Of a stretch of 64,000 nucleotides of DNA, positions 1-9,614 are shown piece after piece. The first letter of the stretch is position 1; each line of letters begins with the position of its first letter. Where the stretch lies: contig NZ_LOAS01000001.1 of the NCBI RefSeq assembly GCF_001558155.1, positions 62,001 through 126,000 of the forward strand, written 5' to 3'. The translations under genes were made by a program, and so were the position numbers. The notes below the pieces were generated by a model, which saw only the letters and a list, made by a program, of their open reading frames with translations, searched no databases and was not told the DNA's origin. Source of the DNA: Aliiruegeria sabulilitoris (lineage in GTDB: Bacteria; Pseudomonadota; Alphaproteobacteria; Rhodobacterales; Rhodobacteraceae).

Positions 1-640
1 TTTTTTCCCCATCGGTCGGCGCCTTCTTCAGGCTTTCGGTCACATCGACCAGGCGGTTCAGGATCGGCTTCCAGTCTTCGACCGAAACCCGAACATCGGC
101 CAGGATCTGGCGGATCTCGGCCTCGTAGCGGTCGAGCATCTCCTCGTCGCCAATCTGGTCGATCTGTACCTGGATCAGGGATTCCCGTTTCCCGCCTTCG
201 CAACCGGGGGAGAGAACTTCCATCCGCTCGCCCGCCGCATTGCGCCGGACGGTCATCAGCGGATGGATCAGCGAATGGATCGTGAGGCCCTGGACCGTGA
301 GATAGGACGTCAGGGAATCGACAATGAACGGCATGTCGTCATTGACGATTTCCAGAACGGAATGGGAGCATTCCCAGCCATGTTCGGACATGCGCGGGTT
401 GTACAGCCGCACCCGGACCTTGCCGGCCTCGCGCCGGGCCGCGAATTTCCATAGCGCCAGCGCCGAGCCGTATATCTCGAAAGAGTCCCGCCCTCTCAGA
501 TCCTCCGGCGATGACCGGGAAAGCAGCAGGTCGATTGCTTCGAGAAAACTCTCCCGATCAGCCCCGTCAAGGCGCTCTGCAGCGATCTCGCGGACCTCCT
601 GAAGCTTGTCGCTGAACATTTCCTCATCGGTCATTGTCAT
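1..640 (-). CDS. NAD-specific glutamate dehydrogenase (large type), N-terminal part
   Basis: Only the first ~213 residues are inside the window; the reading frame continues past base 1. The N-terminal sequence fits the start of the very large (about 180 kDa) NAD-dependent glutamate dehydrogenases of alphaproteobacteria, which deaminate glutamate to 2-oxoglutarate and ammonium. Supporting pieces are the segment NDDMPFIVDSLTSYL (about residues 98-112) followed by IHSLIHPLMTVRR, the regulatory-domain pattern of this family. I chose the ATG at 640 because GGAGG lies 5 nt upstream (646-650); the next in-frame ATG is 6 nt downstream. The catalytic domain is outside the window, so the call depends on the N-terminal domain only. 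Confidence 0.85.
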   Translation of the reverse strand, partial: MTMTDEEMFSDKLQEVREIAAERLDGADRESFLEAIDLLLSRSSPEDLRGRDSFEIYGSALALWKFAARREAGKVRVRLYNPRMSEHGWECSHSVLEIVNDDMPFIVDSLTSYLTVQGLTIHSLIHPLMTVRRNAAGERMEVLSPGCEGGKRESLIQVQIDQIGDEEMLDRYEAEIRQILADVRVSVEDWKPILNRLVDVTESLKKAPTDGEK

Positions 641-904
641 CTCATCCTCCCGGGAAACTGCCCCCGCCGTCCTCCCCATATGGGCAGATGCCGATCCATG
701 ACCGGCGTCCACTCACTGGCGGGTAATCCGAACGATGCGCGGTAGATGCCTGAACATCAAGTTTCATTCGGTGCTTAGCCGAAGATGCGCCGTGTCGTAT
801 TGTTGCAGGCTCCAGAATGAGGCCCGACTGCGGGCGCGCAGGTCGCCCGGTTCCCAGGCTGCATCCTCCAACCGGTTCGTCTGCCGGATCATCGCGAAAC
901 AGCT
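641..904. other. Intergenic, no gene recognised
   Basis: About 260 bases between the start of the glutamate dehydrogenase gene and a decayed permease fragment. Frames are open by chance in places (a long frame starts at 735), but the peptide before base 900 resembles nothing I know. It presumably holds the glutamate dehydrogenase promoter; I see no convincing -35/-10 pair. Confidence 0.5.
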
Positions 905-1158
905 CTTCCGCTTTGTCGGCATGTTTCTTGCGACGATTGCCGCGATTTTAATCATCGTCCCGGTGTTGTCGCCGATGGCCGCTCAGATGGGAGGCGGCCC
1001 GATCCATTTCTCCTTGTTGGGGATCGCCAACTGCGCCATCGGTACGGTGAATCCCCTATGGCGTCCCGCTCTTCGGCGCCTCCACCGTCGCCAACCGCTC
1101 CGTCCTGAAGGTTTCGCGCCTTATCGGCCTGTCGCGGCTTTTCGGGCGCATCGACTGA
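905..1158 (+). pseudogene. Relic of a TRAP transporter large permease (DctM C-terminus), frameshifted
   Basis: From about 912 the frame reads VGMFLATIAAILIIVPVL, then PIHFSLLGIANCAIGTVNP up to about base 1055. The match then continues one frame over: PYGVPLFGASTVANRSVLKV, ending at the TGA at 1156-1158. This is the C-terminal two-helix end of DctM-family permeases. The intact SiaM in this window has the same arrangement (ETLAILLIVVPILIPLALGF, DPVHFGIIVVLNLMISTLTP, then PMGMALFVVAQVG). The N-terminal ~85 percent of the gene is missing, and the frame shift at the C run at 1053-1056 breaks the rest. A dead remnant of a TRAP system that probably belonged with the following DUF3830 gene. Confidence 0.75.
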
Positions 1159-1177
1159 AACTCAAGAGGCAATTCCC

Positions 1178-1591
1178 ATGTCCAAGCTCAAAGTCACCAT
1201 CTCCGGAATCGAATTCGACGCGAAATTCGAAGAGGCCGCCGCGCCAAAAACCGTCGCCGCCTTCCGCGCGCAGCTTCCCTACAAGAGCCAGGTCGTGCAT
1301 GTCCGTTGGAGCGGCGAAGGCGTCTGGATCCCGCTCGGCGAGACCGATTTCGGTGTCGAGTACGAAAACCACACCAGCTTTCCGGCCCCGGGCCAGTTCG
1401 TCCTCTACCCGGGCGGCATCTCCGAGACCGAGATCCTGCTTGCCTATGGCGGGGTGCATTTCAAATCCAAGATGGGCCAGCTTGCCGGCAACCACTTCAT
1501 CACTCTGACCTCCAATCTCGACAAACTCGCCGAAATCGGGCCCAGGGTGCTCTGGGAAGGCGCGCAGGAGATCCTCTTCGAGGAGGTCTGA
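1178..1591 (+). CDS. DUF3830 family protein
   Basis: A 137-residue soluble protein with no signal peptide. The pattern KVTISGIEFDAKFEEAAAPK, then the VRWSGEGVWIPL and PGQFVLYPGG segments, matches the DUF3830 family, small cyclophilin-like proteins of unknown function. These are often encoded next to transporters and amidohydrolases. The gene begins 20 bases after the stop of the TRAP permease relic, consistent with a former operon. The start is the ATG at 1178; AAGAGG lies a short distance upstream. No catalytic residues are known for the family, so no reaction is proposed. Confidence 0.75.
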   Translation: MSKLKVTISGIEFDAKFEEAAAPKTVAAFRAQLPYKSQVVHVRWSGEGVWIPLGETDFGVEYENHTSFPAPGQFVLYPGGISETEILLAYGGVHFKSKMGQLAGNHFITLTSNLDKLAEIGPRVLWEGAQEILFEEV

Positions 1592-1692
1592 GCAGCCGGG
1601 AACACTTGGCGCGGCATCGTGAAGCCCTTGGCGATCATTGTGTTCATGGGGGCCTGCGAATAGGTCTCGGCCCAGAAGCGGGAGGCACTCAC

Positions 1693-2595
1693 GTGACAAT
1701 GACAACGCAACAGGCCTTTGCCTCCTACGAGGCCGCCCGCGCGCGTATGCCGGGTCCGGTGCGCGGCGGGAGCCCGCGCCATGCCGAAACGCTGGCCGAC
1801 ATCGCCGACGCGTTCGACGTGTTCCTGCTGGATGCCTTCGGCGTTCTGAACATCGGCAACGCCGCCATTCCCGGAACGCCCGACCGCGTCGCGGACCTTC
1901 AGGCTGCGGGAAAGCGCGTCATGGTGGTCTCGAACGCCGGTGGTTTTCCGCACGAACTGCTGATGCAGAAATACGCCCGGCTCGGCTATGTCTTCGCCCC
2001 TGAAGACGTGGTCACCAGCCGCAAGGCGCTGCTGGGCGCCGTCCGATCCGAAACGCCCCGTCGCTGGGGCGTGATGGCGACCGAAGCTCTGGGCCGGGCC
2101 GACCTGGAAGAGATCGACCTGATCTTCCTCGCCGAAGACCCCGCGCCCTATGCCGAAGTCGAGGCATTCCTGCTGATTGGCGCCGGCGCATGGACCGAGG
2201 CCCGCCATGCCCTGCTGGAGGCCGCCCTGCGGGCCAATCCGCGTGAGGTCTGGGTCGGAAACCCGGATATTGTTGCCCCCGGCGACAGCGGCTTCTCGTT
2301 CGAACCGGGATATTTCGCCCATCGGCTGGCCGACAGAACGGGCATCTCGCCACGTTTCTTCGGCAAGCCGTTCTCCAATATTTACGAGCTGGCCTTCGCC
2401 CGGCTTGGCGGCGAGTATCCGCGCGACAGGATCCTCATGGTCGGGGACAGCCTCCACACCGACATCCTCGGCGCACAGACCGCAGGGATCGCCTCGGCGC
2501 TTGTAGCCGAATACGGTTTCTTTGCGGGAACCGATCCGCGCCCCGCAATGGAGACGGCCGGGATTGCCCCGGATTACGTGATCCGGCGGCCCTGA
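1693..2595 (+). CDS. HAD-superfamily hydrolase, subclass IIA (NagD-like)
   Basis: A 300-residue predicted phosphatase. Motif I is FLLDAFGVL, in which the Asp is the expected nucleophile. Motif II is VVSNAGG, the conserved Lys is in FFGKPFSNIYELAF, and motif IV is ILMVGDSLHTDILGAQTAGI. Substrates of this subclass are small phosphorylated metabolites such as phosphosugars or nucleotides; the actual one cannot be read from sequence. I prefer the GTG at 1693, because GGAGG at 1681-1685 is 7 nt away. The ATG at 1699 would leave 13 nt, and both give nearly the same protein. It lies about 100 bases after the DUF3830 gene on the same strand and converges with the kinase gene to its right. Confidence 0.85.
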   Translation: MTMTTQQAFASYEAARARMPGPVRGGSPRHAETLADIADAFDVFLLDAFGVLNIGNAAIPGTPDRVADLQAAGKRVMVVSNAGGFPHELLMQKYARLGYVFAPEDVVTSRKALLGAVRSETPRRWGVMATEALGRADLEEIDLIFLAEDPAPYAEVEAFLLIGAGAWTEARHALLEAALRANPREVWVGNPDIVAPGDSGFSFEPGYFAHRLADRTGISPRFFGKPFSNIYELAFARLGGEYPRDRILMVGDSLHTDILGAQTAGIASALVAEYGFFAGTDPRPAMETAGIAPDYVIRRP

Positions 2596-2634
2596 AGGCG
2601 GGCCAGCCTTGGGAAAGCGGATAGATTGTCGTGA

Positions 2635-4107
2635 CTACGCGGAATCAAGCGTTGTCCGCGTGATTGCCATCCGCCAGGCCGACCGGGCCCTTTCCCGGTC
2701 TGTCGCCGAAATGGTCGGTGCGATCTCGCGTCCATGCTCCTCCAGCGCGCTCAGCGTCTCCAGATCCGGCCAGAGGCCGATGGCCAGTCCCGCCAGATAG
2801 GCGGCGCCCTGGGCGGAAGCCTCGGTGCTCTCGCCCACGATCACCGGGTGGTCGATGAAATCGGCGACCATCCCCATCAGGAACGGGTTTCGGCTCGGGC
2901 CACCGTCGACAAAAAGCCGGGCAATGCCCTGGCCCGAATTCTGCGTGACGATCTCGAACACGTCGGCGACCTGCAAGGCGATGCTCTCGGCCGCGGCGCG
3001 GGCAAGATGCGCCTTGCCGGCGTTGAAGGAAAGCCCGCAGATCAACCCGCGCGCGTTGGCGTTCCAGTGCGGCGATCCCAGGCCCACATGCGCCGGCACC
3101 AGGGTGACGCCCAGCGTGCTGTCCACCGTCTGGGCGAGTTCGAGCAGGGCGGTAACATCTTTCTGCGCAAGCAGTTCCGCCGTCCAGGGCAGGATCGAGG
3201 CGCTAACCAGGATGTTGCCTTCAAAGGCATAGGTCGGCCTGCCGTTGAGCGACCACGCGATGGTGGTGGTAAGCCCCGTCGGCGGCACGATGAATTCCGG
3301 CAGCGTCGTCATCACCGACGAGCCGGTGCCGAAGGTGACCTTGCCATCGCCAGGATGATAGGCGCCGTGGCCGAAAAGCGCCCCGTGCGAGTCGCCGATC
3401 GCCGAGGCGACGGGCACCCCGTCCGGCAGGCCGTCAACGCCCTCGGTCCGGGCGAAGACGTGGGAGGAATCGTGCACCTGCGGAAGGGCGGTCATGGGAA
3501 CCTTGAAGAGCCTGCAGAGCGTCTCGTCCCATTGGCAATCTGCGATGTTGTAGAGCTGGGTCCGCGCGGCGTTGGAGGCGTCGCAGGCATGCACCTTGCC
3601 ACCGGAAAGGTTCCAGATCAGCCAGGAATCGACCGTGCCGATGCAGATATCCCCGGCCGGCTTGCCTGCGCAGTGGGTCTCAAGCAGCCATCCGACCTTG
3701 GTAGCCGGGAATAACGGGTCGAGCGGCAGGCCGGTGCGGGCGATCACCTCATCCTCCTGTCCGGCGACTTTCAGGGCCTCGCAGGCAGCGGCGGTTCGGC
3801 GGCATTGCCAGGTGACCAGCGGCCCCAGCGGCGCGCCGGTCTGCCTGTCCCAGATCATGATCGACTCGCGCTGGTTGGAAATGCCGATGGCGACGATCTC
3901 CACTTCCGGCCCGTTGGACAGGCATTCCCCGATCGCGGCGACAGTGCTAGACCAGACCTGCCGCGCGTCCTGTTCCACCCAGCCGGATTGCGGGTGGCGT
4001 GTCTCTACCGGGCAGGAGCCGCGCGCGACGATCTCGCCGCTTTCCAGCACCAGGATTGCCTTGCTGTTCGTGGTGCCTTCGTCGATGGCCAGAACCGCTC
4101 GTTGCAT
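2635..4107 (-). CDS. FGGY-family carbohydrate kinase
   Basis: A 490-residue sugar or polyol kinase of the xylulokinase/glycerol kinase superfamily. It begins AVLAIDEGTTNSKAILV, the first phosphate-binding strand-loop of the fold. The C-terminal domain carries FVDGGPSRNPFLMGMVADF and AAAESIALQVADVFEI, the second ATP-binding signature. It is the last gene of a four-gene minus-strand operon (isomerase, two transketolase subunits, kinase), so it should phosphorylate the ketose made by the isomerase before transketolase acts. The frame also allows a GTG three bases earlier at 4110; the ATG at 4107 lies 8 nt from GGAGG at 4116-4120. The exact substrate is unknown; glycerol is unlikely given the neighbours. 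Confidence 0.85.
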   Translation of the reverse strand: MQRAVLAIDEGTTNSKAILVLESGEIVARGSCPVETRHPQSGWVEQDARQVWSSTVAAIGECLSNGPEVEIVAIGISNQRESIMIWDRQTGAPLGPLVTWQCRRTAAACEALKVAGQEDEVIARTGLPLDPLFPATKVGWLLETHCAGKPAGDICIGTVDSWLIWNLSGGKVHACDASNAARTQLYNIADCQWDETLCRLFKVPMTALPQVHDSSHVFARTEGVDGLPDGVPVASAIGDSHGALFGHGAYHPGDGKVTFGTGSSVMTTLPEFIVPPTGLTTTIAWSLNGRPTYAFEGNILVSASILPWTAELLAQKDVTALLELAQTVDSTLGVTLVPAHVGLGSPHWNANARGLICGLSFNAGKAHLARAAAESIALQVADVFEIVTQNSGQGIARLFVDGGPSRNPFLMGMVADFIDHPVIVGESTEASAQGAAYLAGLAIGLWPDLETLSALEEHGREIAPTISATDRERARSAWRMAITRTTLDSA

Positions 4108-4136
4108 CACGGCTTCCTCCCTTTCCTGCCCTGCGT

Positions 4137-5096
4137 TTACGATTTCCGCTTGATCAGGTCGCTTGCCGTCGTCGCGATACCATCGGGCGACATGCCGAAC
4201 TCGTCGAGCAGGAAATTGGCCGAGCCCGTCGGAGGGAAGATGCCCGGCACGCCGAGGCGCTTCATCAGGACCGGGGCGTTTTCTGTCACGACCTCGGCCA
4301 CCGCGCTGCCGAGCCCGCCAAAGATGGTGTGTTCCTCGCAGGTGACGATTGCGCCGGTCTCCTTCGCGGCCGCGATGATGGCCTCCTCGTCGATCGGGCG
4401 GACGCTGGCCATGTTGAGCACGCGCGTCTCGATGCCGCCGGCGGCAAGGATCTCGGCCGCTTTCATCGCGCGATGCGTCAGCGTGCCATTGGCGATGATC
4501 GTGACGTCGGAGCCGTCGCGCAGCAGGTTGGCCTTGCCGAGTTCGAACGTGTGCCCGTCCGGCAGAAGCTGCGGAACACCGACGCGACTGAGCCGCAGGA
4601 AGATCGGTCCCCTGAACTCGGCGGCAAAGGCCACAGCCGCCGCGGTTTCGACATTGTCGCAGGGAGCGACGACGGCGACGTTCGGGATCGCGCGGATCCA
4701 GGCGAAATCCTCCGTGGAATGGTGGGTCGGGCCGAGGTTTCCATAGGCCATGCCGGAGCTGATACCCACGAGCTTCACATTGGTATCGGAATAGGCGACG
4801 TCCGCCTTGATCTGTTCCAGCGACCGGCCCGTCAGGAAGCAGGCCGCGCCGCAGACGAACGGGATCTTGCCGCCATTGGCGAGGCCCGCGCCGACCCCGA
4901 CGAGGGTCTGCTCGGCGATCCCGACATTGATCAGCCGATCCGGGAAGCGGTCGCGGAAGCCGGTCAGCTTCGAGGAGCCGACCGAGTCGTTACAGACGGC
5001 GACGATGTCGTTGTTCTCTGCCGCCATCGACTCGAGCGTTTCGGTGAAGGCGTCGCGGCAATCATGGAGCGTCTCTTTCGCGGTCGGGGCGTTCAT
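4137..5096 (-). CDS. Transketolase, C-terminal (pyrimidine-binding) subunit
   Basis: 319 residues covering the Pyr and C-terminal domains of a transketolase split into two polypeptides. RLINVGIAEQTLVGVGAGLA holds the conserved Glu that activates thiamine diphosphate. GPTHHSTEDFAWIRAIPNVA is the transketolase-type His loop. The start ATG at 5096 overlaps the stop of the N-terminal subunit gene by four bases (ATGA), so the two are translationally coupled and should form one enzyme. A transketolase moves a two-carbon ketol unit between sugar phosphates. In this operon it probably cleaves the phosphorylated ketose made by the kinase. Similar split transketolases occur in the apulose-4-phosphate branch of apiose catabolism and in some sulfosugar pathways. 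Confidence 0.9.
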   Translation of the reverse strand: MNAPTAKETLHDCRDAFTETLESMAAENNDIVAVCNDSVGSSKLTGFRDRFPDRLINVGIAEQTLVGVGAGLANGGKIPFVCGAACFLTGRSLEQIKADVAYSDTNVKLVGISSGMAYGNLGPTHHSTEDFAWIRAIPNVAVVAPCDNVETAAAVAFAAEFRGPIFLRLSRVGVPQLLPDGHTFELGKANLLRDGSDVTIIANGTLTHRAMKAAEILAAGGIETRVLNMASVRPIDEEAIIAAAKETGAIVTCEEHTIFGGLGSAVAEVVTENAPVLMKRLGVPGIFPPTGSANFLLDEFGMSPDGIATTASDLIKRKS

Positions 5097-5926
5097 TGTG
5101 CAGCCTCCTGAAGTTCGGCCATGGCCTGCTTGTATTGCTCGGCACTGGGCACCTTGTGGTGCCAGGCGACGTTGTCGGACATGAAGGAGATGCCGTGGCC
5201 CTTGTTGGTATGGGCGACGATGCAACCCGGTTTTCCGGCCACCACCTTTTCGGGCGAGAGCGCGGCGACGATCTCGTCCATGTTGTGCCCGTCGATCTCC
5301 TGCACGGCCCAGCCGAAGGCTTCGAGCTTCGGTGCGAAGGGCGCGAGGTTATTGGTTTCGGCCAGCCGCGCGCCCTGCTGGAGCCGGTTGTGGTCGATGA
5401 TCAAGGTCAGGTTGTCGAGCTTGTAATGGGCGGCGGAGGCAATGGCCTCCCAGTTGCTGCCTTCCTGCATTTCGCCGTCGCCGGTGACGACGAAGCTATG
5501 CCACGGGGCCCCGTCGAGCTTGGCCGAGAGCGCCATGCCGACCGCCACTGGCAACCCGTGCCCGAGCGGGCCGGTATTGGTCTCCACGCCCGGAACCTTG
5601 GTGCGGTTCGGGTGACCGTTCAGGCGCGAATGCGGCTGCAGGAAGGTCTCGATCTCCTCCTTGGGAATGAACCCCTTCTCCGCCAACGTCACGTAGAGCG
5701 CGCAGGCGGTGTGCCCCTTGCTGAGCACGAACCGGTCGCGCTGCGGATCCAGCGGATTGGCCGGATCGACCCGCAGGACGTGGAAGTAAAGCGCGGTGAG
5801 AATGTCGATCACCGACATCTCTCCGCCGATATGGCCGGCGCCCGCCTCGAAGACGGCCCTCAGGTCGCGTTGGCGGATCTTGTTGGCCATTCTTCGAAGA
5901 TCCTGGGTATTCATTTCGGTCTCCAT
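5093..5926 (-). CDS. Transketolase, N-terminal (PP-binding) subunit
   Basis: 277 residues forming the thiamine-diphosphate PP domain. GDGEMQEGSNWEAIASAAHY followed by LTLIIDHN is the GDG...N motif that binds the cofactor diphosphate through magnesium. FVLSKGHTACALY and GPLGHGLPVAVGMALSAKLD supply the conserved His residues. Together with the following gene (4-base overlap) it makes one full-length transketolase, against about 660 residues in single-chain enzymes. GGAGG at 5936-5940, 9 nt upstream, supports the ATG at 5926. About 90 bases separate it from the isomerase gene before it in the operon. Confidence 0.9.
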   Translation of the reverse strand: METEMNTQDLRRMANKIRQRDLRAVFEAGAGHIGGEMSVIDILTALYFHVLRVDPANPLDPQRDRFVLSKGHTACALYVTLAEKGFIPKEEIETFLQPHSRLNGHPNRTKVPGVETNTGPLGHGLPVAVGMALSAKLDGAPWHSFVVTGDGEMQEGSNWEAIASAAHYKLDNLTLIIDHNRLQQGARLAETNNLAPFAPKLEAFGWAVQEIDGHNMDEIVAALSPEKVVAGKPGCIVAHTNKGHGISFMSDNVAWHHKVPSAEQYKQAMAELQEAAQ

Positions 5927-6016
5927 GGTATTGGACCTCCTCCATTCGGGCGGCTTTGCTCGCCGGCTCGCCCGTGATCGAGGACAGTTATTGTACGTCT
6001 TGCCGCGCGGGGCCGA

Positions 6017-7480
6017 TCAGCGGGCCGGCCAGGTGAGTGTTGGAACCGCGGGCGCGTCATGGTTGTAGAGCGGCCAGCGCATGTAGCGGGTGACTGCCTC
6101 GGCAACGATCTCGGCGTGATGGCCGCGGACCATGGCGACATGGTGCTCGAAACCGTTCTGCGTCACGAAACCCATCAATTCGCGCAGCCGGTTCACCTGC
6201 GTCACCGCGATACCGCCATCCATCGGGAAGGGGTCGGCGGTGAACTCGCCCTGGCCGGTATAAGCCTTGAGCGTGCCGGCGCGATCGTCGCTCGACACCC
6301 GGAAGAAGGTCATCGGCCCGGGCTGGACCTTGCCCTTCACCGCACCGAAACATTTCGACCGCCCGATCGTCTCGCCGAGCACGTCGAGCTCGCCCACCTC
6401 CGGCGTCGCGCCGATGAACTGCTTGGGATAGTTGCCGCAATGGGTGCAGACGCATTTGTCCACTTCGTCGGCATAGTTGTTGTTCCAGTCGAGGATCGCG
6501 GAAGGCGTGCCGGCAGACAGCGTCAGCGCGTACATCGAGATCGCGCCCATCACGTCGACCTCGCAGGCCGAGGGCATCAATTCCTCGCCCATCATCGACA
6601 TGGTTAGGCAGGTGGCGCAGCCGAAATTGTCCTGAAGCGAACGCCAGCACTGGATGGCGGAGGCATCGCATTCATTCTCGGCGATCCAGCGGTTGACCGC
6701 GAGGGACCACTTGGCCTGCTTGGCGATCTGGACCTCGGTGATGTGGCCGGGAATGGTGCCATAGGCCTTGATCGCGGCGAGCTTGGCGGTGAGGTCCGCG
6801 TCGTCATCCGCGATGGCGGCGGCCGCGGCGATCATCTCGGAGAGATCGACCGTGACCACGGTCAGGCCGCTATCCTGCAGCAGCTTTTCAGAGAAACGCA
6901 TGGTCTGGAACGGACCGGTCCGCGCGCCGATTGCGCCGATGCGGGCGTTCTTCAGACCGCGAACGGTGCGGCAGACGCGGGCAAACCGATCCAGGTCGGC
7001 GCCGAATTCTTCGCTGGAGACATCGCAGGTATGGGAGGTCGTCTCGGTAAAGGGCACGCCGTACTGGTAGAAGTTGTTGGCAACCGAGAGCTTGCCGCAG
7101 AAGGCGTCGCGGCGGGAATGCACGTCGACCTTGTCGATTTCGTCATTGCTCGCCTGCAGCAGGATCGGCACGTCGAGCCTGGCGCGGTTGACAAGTTCGG
7201 ACACCGCGATCTCATCGCCGAAATTCGGCAGGCAGATGACAAGCCCGTCGATCTCCCCGCGCTTGCCGGCGAAATGCGCGGCATAAAGCTTCGCGTCCTC
7301 GACCGACTGCACCGCGCCGTTGACCGTCGCCTCGAAGGGCAGGATCTCCGCGCCGACACCGAGCCGCTCCAGATGCGCCAGAACCTCGTCGCGGGCCGCC
7401 TTGCAGGGCGCACCATTGAAGAAGGCCCGGCTGCCGATCACGACCCCGAGGGTCACCTTGCGCGTCGCGTTGTTCGTCAT
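6017..7480 (-). CDS. L-fucose/L-arabinose isomerase-family protein (sugar isomerase)
   Basis: A 487-residue protein related to L-fucose isomerase, an enzyme that converts an aldose to its ketose with a divalent metal. The predicted metal ligands are in place: Glu in PSACEVDVMGA (about residue 307), Asp in AILDWNNNY (about 331) and His in HHVAMVRGHHAEI (about 454). It is shorter than classical FucI (about 590 residues). The start is the ATG at 7480 with GGAGGAGCAAGCAG upstream; the frame extends another 43 codons, but those look non-coding. It is the first gene of the minus-strand operon, so the ketose it makes would go to the FGGY kinase and the split transketolase. The sugar is not identified. 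Confidence 0.8.
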   Translation of the reverse strand: MTNNATRKVTLGVVIGSRAFFNGAPCKAARDEVLAHLERLGVGAEILPFEATVNGAVQSVEDAKLYAAHFAGKRGEIDGLVICLPNFGDEIAVSELVNRARLDVPILLQASNDEIDKVDVHSRRDAFCGKLSVANNFYQYGVPFTETTSHTCDVSSEEFGADLDRFARVCRTVRGLKNARIGAIGARTGPFQTMRFSEKLLQDSGLTVVTVDLSEMIAAAAAIADDDADLTAKLAAIKAYGTIPGHITEVQIAKQAKWSLAVNRWIAENECDASAIQCWRSLQDNFGCATCLTMSMMGEELMPSACEVDVMGAISMYALTLSAGTPSAILDWNNNYADEVDKCVCTHCGNYPKQFIGATPEVGELDVLGETIGRSKCFGAVKGKVQPGPMTFFRVSSDDRAGTLKAYTGQGEFTADPFPMDGGIAVTQVNRLRELMGFVTQNGFEHHVAMVRGHHAEIVAEAVTRYMRWPLYNHDAPAVPTLTWPAR

Positions 7481-8860
<1,380 letters not shown>

Positions 8861-8874
8861 TATCCAGACGACAC

Positions 8875-8902
8875 CCCGGCGCGCTCTCCCGAACGCGCCG
8901 GG
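8875..8902 (+). terminator. Intercistronic hairpin after the binding-protein gene
   Basis: A perfect 9-bp inverted repeat (CCCGGCGCG at 8875-8883 and CGCGCCGGG at 8894-8902) with a 10-nt loop, followed by CCCTTTT. It lies between the binding-protein gene and the rest of its operon. It probably acts as a partial terminator or 3'-end stabiliser, giving more binding protein than permease. Confidence 0.7.
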
Positions 8903-8963
8903 CCCTTTTCGCGGCGCTGCCCGCTGGCCGTGCCGCCCCACTCGAACAACGCAAAGGTTCGAC

Positions 8964-9611
8964 ATGACCCGGACCCTGATGACGGCAACCTGCCTGCTGG
9001 CGCTCCTGCCCATGGTCTCTGGCTGCAAGATCGTGAAAAATCCCGACCCGAACGACGCGGAACACGCCGCTGCACAGATGACCGACGAGGAGAGGATGGC
9101 TGCGCTCGTGGCAGAGGTCTACGAGCCCAAGCTCCTGCCCTACATGGACGAGAAGGCGCAGGAGATCGGTGCCGTGCTCCCCGCCATCGCGAGCGACCTG
9201 AACGCGGCGGGCGAAAGCCTCGGCATCCCGAAGGCGAGCGAGGGCAGCCCGTGGAACTTCGTCGCCAAGGGCGAAGGGGTGGTCATTGCCTCCAACCGCG
9301 AGTCCCGCGCCGCGAAGCTGGAAGTCGACGTGAACGGCGACAACGAGGCGGATCTCTCGATCCAGCTCGGCCCAGTGATCAAGGGCACCGCGCTGCGTGA
9401 CGCCACGAGTTTCTTCGTCTTCACAGATTTCCGCGACCAGATCGAGTTCGCCAAGCTCGCTCGCGCGCTGAACGACCAAGCCGGCGCGGCAATCGAGATT
9501 CCCGAAGGCGACCTCGTGGGCCAGACGGTCAGCTTCACCGGCGCCTTCAGCCTACCCAGGCAGAGCGATGCGATCCTGCTTGTGCCGGTTCATCTCGCCG
9601 TGGGGGGCTGA
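8964..9611 (+). CDS. DUF2291 family periplasmic lipoprotein
   Basis: 215 residues. The N-terminus MTRTLMTATCLLALLPMVSGC is a lipoprotein signal with the lipobox VSGC, so Cys21 should be lipidated. The rest is soluble and matches the DUF2291 family (COG5618-like predicted lipoproteins). I know this family from operons of ribose-type sugar ABC transporters; its biochemical role is not established. The gene lies between the binding protein and the ATPase and ends 3 bases before the ATPase start. It could help deliver the ligand or assemble the importer, but that is inference. Confidence 0.75.
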   Translation: MTRTLMTATCLLALLPMVSGCKIVKNPDPNDAEHAAAQMTDEERMAALVAEVYEPKLLPYMDEKAQEIGAVLPAIASDLNAAGESLGIPKASEGSPWNFVAKGEGVVIASNRESRAAKLEVDVNGDNEADLSIQLGPVIKGTALRDATSFFVFTDFRDQIEFAKLARALNDQAGAAIEIPEGDLVGQTVSFTGAFSLPRQSDAILLVPVHLAVGG

Positions 9612-9614
9612 GCG

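Noticed and set aside
735-1508. Single 257-residue open frame on the plus strand
   Set aside because: It joins a real DctM relic (about 905-1055) with an out-of-frame reading of the DUF3830 gene; it is not one protein.
4137-5926. Transketolase genes as 1-deoxyxylulose-5-phosphate synthase or pyruvate dehydrogenase E1
   Set aside because: Motifs (GHTACALY, GPLGHGLP, GDGEMQEG, GPTHHSTED) are of transketolase type, and the two-gene split with a sugar kinase and isomerase fits transketolase.
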